From: Lojkania enalia
Lineage: Eukaryota; Ascomycota; Dothideomycetes; Pleosporales
Length of the DNA: 64,000 nucleotides
NCBI GenBank assembly: GCA_010094045.1
Contig: ML986583.1
Coordinates: 570,737 to 634,736 of the forward strand
Direction of reading: 5' to 3'
Made by a program: the position numbers and the translations under genes. The notes beneath the pieces are model-generated. The model saw nothing but the letters and a program-made list of their open reading frames with translations. It searched no databases and was not told the DNA's origin. Shown here in pieces: positions 58,901-64,000 of this stretch (within the stretch, counting starts at the first letter, position 1; every line of letters starts with the position of its first letter).

Positions 58901-59338
58901 AGCTTACCTCGATGAGAAGAGCAATTATGTCCAATATTAGTTGGGTCCTAAAGAAGCTTTTGCTCGCTTCTTTCAACGCCAGCTCCAGTGTCCCCACAAT
59001 ACCAACACCTCTTCCATAGACCGCTCAATATTTTGGATTTTTGACTATATGTCCACACCAGTACCGTCTTGGTCAGCCGACCATTTATTGAGGTGTCCAA
59101 ATAGGCCCTCGCGGGTTCCAAACTCGAAAAGTTTGGACCTGTCAATCTCATCTATGTTTTGCTCGATCAAACGCGAAATCTCATTCCAAGCCAACTCGAA
59201 TATATCTCTTTGATTTACATCACTTTCCAGTATAAGTTACGGACCGTTGTATGTGTATAAGGGAGATTCTTACAAGTCGGCTACATGGCGTTGGTCCGTG
59301 TTCGCAATTTGAGGGGAATTCGTGAGGTTGTCCGTCAT
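55955..59338 (-). pseudogene. NLR (NB-ARC/TPR) gene, disrupted
   Basis: A gene of fungal NLR form reads on the minus strand from ATG 59338 to TGA 55955. N terminus: MTDNLTNSPQIANTDQRHVA, then FELAWNEISRLIEQN, a STAND-associated domain. NB-ARC: IPFPKNEKFNGRD, YLSLWGTGGVGKTQ with P-loop GGVGKT, KPWLIIFDNVE, VLVTTRHKN, and GGLPLALYQIA. TPR helices: IELANIYASKANMLLTE, GFALRCRKKWIEAIEM, AGVYYEQCEWGKARDLYQKS, ending KGDDGETARVKGRSAEAL. Breaks: TAG at 59045-59047, a one-base loss near 58992-58996, a frameshift near 58339-58345, TAG at 57488-57490 and TGA at 57154-57156. Most introns (several with gtaag donors) are still intact, so it died recently or is near-functional in relatives. Predicted to be non-functional. 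An assembly error could explain one break, not all. Confidence 0.83.
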
Positions 59339-59840
59339 TTGAACTCTAATGTCGATTAGAGTGTGGATAATTCTGAGCACAGTATAATTTTACACACATT
59401 CCCCAGTTTCTCAAAGATCTTAGGCTGATGGCATATAGTCTTAAAGTTGGGATAATCTAGCGATCTTGACGAGCCTAGGAGAAGTACCAGGCTGCCGTAT
59501 CAGAAAAATGCGTTTCACACTCCCTTGGTTGAATAGAAAATATGGTACGTGGAACTCACTACCGATAGAAATGTAATAGATGAAATTGAATGTATTTCGT
59601 TACAAGATCAAGCTAAGCAGAAGGCCCAAGTTGCCCGGCGTGCAACAGTCACCTTGCGTAGAGTCGTCTTCTGCCACAATAGCCCGTTATTACGGCTTGG
59701 TGAGCATTCTGTTCTGAGCTTGTATTATATTTGTGGTGAGAGGCGAATCTTGTCTCAGGGAGGGAGATGAGGAGCTGAACTGCTTGATTGAAGATGGCCA
59801 GCGGGCCATATTTATGTACATGAAAAAGGGGTATATCAGC
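59339..59840. other. Upstream region of the NLR
   Basis: About 500 bp. Likely former promoter of the NLR. No supported frame on either strand; the 96-codon minus frame crossing the repeat is Ile/Ser/Arg-rich because of the GATATC repeats. Confidence 0.35.
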
Positions 59841-59888
59841 TGATATCCAGCGTGATATCCGGCGTGATATCGACCGTGATATCGTACG
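59841..59888. repeat. 12-bp GATATC tandem repeat (4 copies)
   Basis: tgatatc starts at 59841, 59853, 59865 and 59877, exactly 12 bp apart, with spacers ccagc, ccggc, gaccg and gtacg. Further tatatc and gatatc copies flank it at 59832 and 59890. It lies between the NLR upstream region and the truncated CmcJ-like fragment. Confidence 0.9.
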
Positions 59889-59978
59889 TCGATATCTGAT
59901 ACAGCTCGGCAGACTAACCAAAAATCCCCATGACACTTATTTGTAGAAACTATCCGCTAATTCTATGGCGCTAGTCTA

Positions 59979-60392
59979 TGGAGGCCCCTTGTCGACGTTG
60001 TGAAGGACGCCCCTCTGGCCTTCTGTGATAGATGGTCAATCGAATTGGATGAACCTGTCCCATGCAATAAGGCTATGGAGGATTATGTTGACGAAAGCTA
60101 TTACTTGAAGTACCGGGCATCACATAAGTGGTTTTGGCTCTCAAACCAAACAAGGGATAAAGTGGCGGCATTCGTGATATGGGATTCAAAGTCAGATGCC
60201 AAATACTTAGGTGAGATTCCCGGAAATTGACAAATTTTTTTCGATTTGTTACTGATATGATTCAAATGTGTAGTTGGGCCGCCTCACGCCTATTTCGAAG
60301 TACCTAAAGCCGGCCAGAAACGGGAGAGCATCGAGGTGCGTCTCATTGTGATCACCCGTGAATCGAGCGAGGAGCCGAACGGGACAAGCTAA
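59979..60392 (+). pseudogene. 5'-truncated CmcJ/AsaB-like fragment
   Basis: C-terminal part of a CmcJ/AsaB-like oxidoreductase (a fungal family of putative hydroxylases and methyltransferase-like proteins). Open from WRPLVDVVKDAPLAFCDRWS through YYLKYRASHKWFWLSNQTRD, then an intact-looking 63-bp intron (60211-60273; gtgaga, tactgat, tgtag), and PPHAYFEVPKAGQKRESIEV, stop at 60390-60392. The family's N-terminal half is missing: left of it are the GATATC repeats. The resemblance is by order of motifs (WRPL, LAFCD, WYYLSxQ, PPHxxF, RESxEVR). Confidence 0.7.
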
Positions 60393-60627
60393 ATTGATAC
60401 TATTATAATAGCCAGACTTCCACGGTGATTTTGCTTGGGCGTCTAATATTGATCTGTAACTTTTCCGTTCGAGTCCAGCTCATGTTTAGCGATAGTCTAA
60501 TTATTTAGATCAAGACAATATATTTCACAAAAGTCCAAAGATCGAATTTTATAAATGGACAACGAAAGGCATATTGATTAATTTGTAGGAATATCATGTA
60601 AGACTCATTGCAACGATGCCACAATTT

Positions 60628-60965
60628 TTATCCCTTCATCATCCTGAATAGACCATCTTCCAACCCCATCCCTCGAGACACTTCACATCCGAAATAACGG
60701 TTCTCTGGGTCTCTCCTACGTAAAGATGAGTCATAAATGGACTCGTTGATCTGGGCAACTTACCCACAAGGCAGAAAGGCTGTATCAGCCGCCAAGAGCT
60801 GTTTTTGCATCGCAGGTAATAAGAAGGCGGATCGGATTCTCGTCCTCGTTCGGCCCGTCCGTGAAATACTATCCCTTTTCGAGCATTGGGGTCTTGATAA
60901 ATTTCTTCCAAGGCTGAACCTTTTCAGCCCCACGGCGTTTCGCCGTTATTTTCAAAAGATGGCAT
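60628..60965 (-). pseudogene. Small orphan frame, possibly broken
   Basis: An ATG at 60965 starts MPSFENNGETPWG and stops. After a few bases another frame reads EEIYQDPNARKGIVFHGRAE, ESDPPSYYLRCKNSSW and IQPFCLVG up to a gtaagt donor at 60763. A later frame on the same strand reads PENRYFGCEVSRGMGLEDG to TAA at 60628. The pieces look like one protein of about 100 residues but need a frame change. I do not know the family. It lies between two CmcJ-like copies. Confidence 0.3.
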
Positions 60966-61611
60966 GTTAGTTTGGTAGTGTTAAATTTATTTCTTTAAAA
61001 AAAAGTGGTATGAATGAAAACTTTTTAGAAGGCTGTTAGGGAGTTATGCAAATAAGTTATTAGAAAAGCTTCCTTTAAGTGGTTGAAATGGAGAAACTAG
61101 AGTTGAGCTTGTCAACAGGGAGTAAATATACCCTAACTATTACATATCCTTTCGGATCAAGAGAACCGGAATACCGCTAACTCCCGTGCAGATCTGTTCG
61201 GCTAGGGTTGCACGAGGAATAAGAAAGCATCAACGCAAATTATGAGATGATATTATCAATTCGTAGACTATTTATGTTTGATTGGCGAAGATAACGGACT
61301 TTCTAGGCATATCCTAGGTCGAGAATTGGCCTCTGATCCCACCTTTTGATTGACTGATTATAAGATATCGTGGTACGCGTGGACAGGCTATGATAGTTGA
61401 ATCCTGAATCATAGCATTCTAGTAGCCAATAACTCTGCAGCATAACTTGGCAAGACAAAAAGGGAAGACCGGGCCGACGCCACTTTTCTTCTAGTCCCAT
61501 AAGCGCGAAATGTACCAAGGAATTCCCGTAACTCGATAGCTCATTAATTACTTGAAGGACAAGCTGGATGTCCCTTCTGCCCTCAATTCGGCAATCCGAA
61601 GCCCCTTTCAC
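60966..61611. other. Spacer between remnants, nothing recognised
   Basis: AT-rich sequence without a supported frame. Confidence 0.35.
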
Positions 61612-62663
61612 ATGGATGCCTTGGAGACTCTCGGTGCCACGCGGCCACATGTGAATTCAACTTTACGGTATTTGAGGAGTTCGAAGAGATACGACACAGA
61701 AAAGCCCTACCATTATGCTGGTCCTCTTGGGGCCTCAGAAGAGCATTTAAGGACCAACCTAAGCTTCTGCACTATCAGTGATATCAAATTCGTAAATCTG
61801 CGTGGCGCGGAACAAGAACTATCATTGGGAGCCCATGGATTTCAAATTGTTGACAGTCCTTCCGATATACTTCTTCGAGCGATGGATCGTGATCAAGGTT
61901 CAGTTTCAAATACCTTTTGCAAGCAACCAGCACAATCTAAAAGCTTCTCAAAGCAACTAAGGTTTTCTGTTATGATTTCAGGGCATGTATAAACCGTGTC
62001 TTCCCCAACGCAAACCGCTAACCGCCATTCTGAAGTTCCGTCGGAATTGCCCTGCTGAGTGGGAATACAGCGAGAAGCTAGGGACCAAGGAGCATCCAGA
62101 CGAACCGACCAATGTTCCCCATGTCGGTAAGTAATCTATACGATGCTCTTTTCAAGGTTACTCTTTCTGAACCTGCTTAGACCAAACAGTAGACGGTGGT
62201 ATGATACGAGCTAGAAGACATCTTACTAGCGAGGAAGCTGAGGAATACTTATCCGGGAGATATAGAATACGCATCATTAATACTTGGCGTCCTCTTTCCC
62301 ACCCAGCGCAAGATTCTCAACTAGCTTTCTGCGACATCCGGTTAGTCCATAAGTCAGATTTATGGAGGCAGATAGGGTAACCTCAGATTATGTGGGTGAG
62401 GTATACCATCTTCATAATCCCATCTAGCGGTTTTATTACGTAGATTCTTTGACGCCAGAGGAACTTGTATTTTTCCTCAGTTATGATTCCCACCCAGTGA
62501 ACGAAGTTAGGTGTAAGTCCCTTGGATACTGTCTTTCATGTTAATAATATTTCTAACAAATACAGTCTGCCCTCATTCATCATTCACTCACCCCCACTAC
62601 TCCGGAAAAGTACCGCTCCGAGAAAGTTTAGAAATGAGGATGATAGTCATAGATAAGCTGTAG
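61612..62663 (+). pseudogene. CmcJ/AsaB-like gene, multiply broken
   Basis: From MDALETLGATRPHVNSTLRY the family start is clear (YDTEKPYHYAGP, FVNLRGAEQELSLGAHGFQI). From about 61900 the reading changes frame, with YLLQATSTI, TAA at 61938-61940, KLLKATKVFCYDFRA, and again near 62020. KFRRNCPAEWEYSEKL and NVPHVDQTVDGGMIRARRHL follow, across an intact 55-bp intron (62127-62181). INTWRPL and LAFCDIR come next, then a one-base loss near 62367, VTSDYVGEVYHLHNPI, TAG at 62425-62427, RFYYVDSLTPEELVFFLS. The last intron donor is gtaagt. CPHSSFTHPHYSGKVPLRES follows to TAG at 62661. Clearly a pseudogene, second copy of the family. Confidence 0.82.
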
Positions 62664-62726
62664 TGCTCATTGAGGAAATTCAAATAGAAAATTGATTTGA
62701 AGAAGATCATTCTGTTGCGATAACGT

Positions 62727-63003
62727 TACATCGTCTTTGCCTCATAGAATCGAGCCGCGTTACTTCTTCTCCGCACTCTCGTTAGAAACGTAACCACAAA
62801 AATCAACATTATTAGCAATACCACTGGCATCGCATATCTATAGCCGCCAGGTATCTTGCCGTCTCCTCTATTTGCTTAAGTGAATTACTCGTTGCCTGTT
62901 ACGGAACTTTCAACTGACCTCAGTAACGTGGGCGGAGGCTTTCGAGTGTAAGAAGCCTAAGAGCGAGAATCCGAACAAAGATAGTGCTATTCGCCAACTC
63001 ATT
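62727..63003 (-). CDS. Putative small secreted or membrane protein (doubtful splice)
   Basis: ATG at 63003 gives a signal-peptide-like start (MSWRIALSLFGFSLLGFLHS, cleavable after ASA). Further down the same strand a frame reads RYAMPVVLLIMLIFVVTFLT, a membrane span, then RVRRRSNAARFYEAKTM and TAA at 62727-62729. A gtcagt donor after VTE and an aag acceptor give the wrong phase for this frame, so an indel or another splice is needed. It could be a small integral membrane protein or a remnant. Confidence 0.3.
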
Positions 63004-63174
63004 TTTTGTCTTAGTAGTCTTTTGCATCTATTTTACGCTCCTTTGCTGCCAGCCAGGAACGTCCCAAGCCAAAACGACCGATTCTTTATCGATCCGGAAA
63101 AACCAACTGTCTAGTAGAGACCTCACAACCCTTGGCCAAAGCTGAGCGACCTCTACAAGAAACTTCGTAACAAA

Positions 63175-63942
63175 ATGGGACCAATATTGCCACGAGATTG
63201 GGATGGGAGATCCGAATTCGACGTGCACGGTACATTGTTCGTATCAAAGCTAAACTTCACCACCCTACACTATATTGGAAAGATCAAGATTCGATGGGTC
63301 CATACCATCAGCTCGCATCTTTCATTCGACGAGCCCACAAGAGAGCTTTCGCTATTTTGCCTTTCCTCTTTTGCAAACTGATGTCTTATTCAGAATCCAC
63401 AATCAGTGCCTGGTATGCAATGTAATGCGAAGAGAGATTGGAATATTACACTAAAGCGCCACAGCATTCTGAAGAATTCCCAAGGAAATACCCAGTGGCT
63501 CAATAAACATGAGTCAATAAAATCCACTGCGTACATGAAGGAGATCCTCCTTTCCTTCCGGTTGTTATTTGGGGACGCTGCATCTGCTCGTAAGCTGTTC
63601 AAGGATTCTGAGAAGAAGAATGTTAAGAAGCTCAACGGATTCCGCGATCCATTACTGAACTCACTCGCCGGACTTAACGATACTGTGTCGCCCACTGCCT
63701 CTAGTCCCTTCACTCATAACAGCATATCGTACACATCAGACCGCGACTTTCCTATCTTTGCTCTGAATCTCCTCAGGTTGTAGTCATTCATCAACAAGCA
63801 GTTTGCGACAAATTATTTAGATCTCTGGAAAGACAAGCGAGATCTCAACAGGTGGTTGATGCTTTGGTGTACAACAGAACTAGGATCCCTTGCTCTTTTC
63901 CTTACCGCTGTAATCGGCGTGCTTCAAATTGTCCTGAGATAA
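63175..63942 (+). pseudogene. Fungal C-terminal membrane-span protein family, disrupted
   Basis: Starts MGPILPRDWDGRSEFDVHGT, continuing FVSKLNFTTLHYIGKIKIRW and SFDEPTRELSLFCL, then loses frame near 63355-63370. A second frame reads MKEILLSFRLLFGDAASARKLF and SDRDFPIFALNLLRL, hits TAG at 63781-63783, and goes on SFINKQFATNYLDLWKDKRD to a membrane span LGSLALFLTAVIGVLQIVL and TAA at 63940. This order recalls an uncharacterised fungal family (a domain with VHGTLxxSxLN, LLSYRLLFG, a late TM). Function unknown. Confidence 0.6.
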
Positions 63943-64000
63943 ATGCCGCGGACAGCAGCATCGCGTACAGCATCCGAAAGTCGTAGAGGGATTCTTAGCC
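63943..64000. other. Window end
   Basis: The last 58 bases show no feature. Confidence 0.3.

Noticed and set aside
58743..58997. Separate small gene inside the NLR
   Set aside because: It is the shifted frame of the NLR N-terminal domain (LELALKEASKSFF) after a one-base loss.
60421..60490. B-box-like cgttcgagtcc
   Set aside because: No A box, acceptor pairing or T run, so not a tRNA.
1..64000. CRISPR arrays, prokaryotic operons, riboswitches
   Set aside because: Not expected and not seen. Introns and eukaryotic families show nuclear fungal DNA.
1..64000. Transposon or retroelement with terminal repeats
   Set aside because: No reverse transcriptase, transposase or paired terminal repeats were recognised by eye, although decayed ones could escape.

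Overview
The window is nuclear DNA of a filamentous ascomycete (Pezizomycotina). The genes carry short introns (mostly 45-65 bp) with GTRNGT-like donors and CTAAC/CTGAC branch sites. Many products belong to fungus-typical families: PalA/Rim20, CrzA, a MetR/Cys-3-type bZIP, Vtc1, Chl4, fungal CorA-like, BTB, NLR and CmcJ-like proteins. Exon structures below were built by hand from splice signals, frame continuity and family resemblance. No search was run.

Layout. 1-4.66 kb holds no recognisable gene. 4.66-7.57 kb has a divergent pair: GINS subunit Psf2 (-) and the ER glucosyltransferase Alg10 (+). 8.43-13.22 kb is one large gene that fuses a C2H2-like zinc-finger region, a protein kinase and a cysteine-rich knuckle. 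13.9-15.96 kb is a fungal CorA-like membrane protein. At 16.36-16.54 kb a Pol III unit (A box, B box, T run) looks like an intron-containing tRNA gene. 16.97-18.5 kb is kinetochore Chl4 (-), followed by a MetR-like bZIP regulator (+, 19.5-20.8 kb), a Tctex dynein light chain (-, 22 kb) and Vtc1 (+, 23.1-23.5 kb).

23.5-32.7 kb is gene-poor and BTB-rich. It holds a broken BTB remnant (24.5 kb), a conserved helix-hairpin-helix-like protein (-, 25.3-26.2 kb), an intact BTB protein (-, 29 kb) and a second BTB-like protein (-, 31-32 kb). 32.7-34.4 kb encodes an Amt/Mep ammonium transporter, and 35.2-36.8 kb a P-loop GTPase. 39.3-41.5 kb is CrzA (-), 43.3-45.2 kb a membrane-anchored lectin-like protein (-), 46.6-49.3 kb PalA (-), 50.1 kb the copper chaperone Atx1 (+), 51.8-52.8 kb a DJ-1/PfpI-like protein (+), and 54.2-54.8 kb a PRELI/Slowmo lipid-transfer protein (+).

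From 55.9 kb to the end the DNA is a gene graveyard. It contains an almost full-length NB-ARC/TPR NLR, two CmcJ/AsaB-like oxidoreductase copies (one 5'-truncated next to a 12-bp GATATC minisatellite) and a fungal membrane-protein family member. All carry stops (mostly TAG) and frameshifts while most splice sites survive, which points to recent decay.

The intact genes are mainly independent housekeeping and signalling functions, not a pathway cluster. Ion and stress homeostasis recurs (CrzA, PalA, Vtc1, Atx1, ammonium transporter). The most unusual object is the zinc-finger/kinase fusion gene. The most informative region is the decayed 56-64 kb block.
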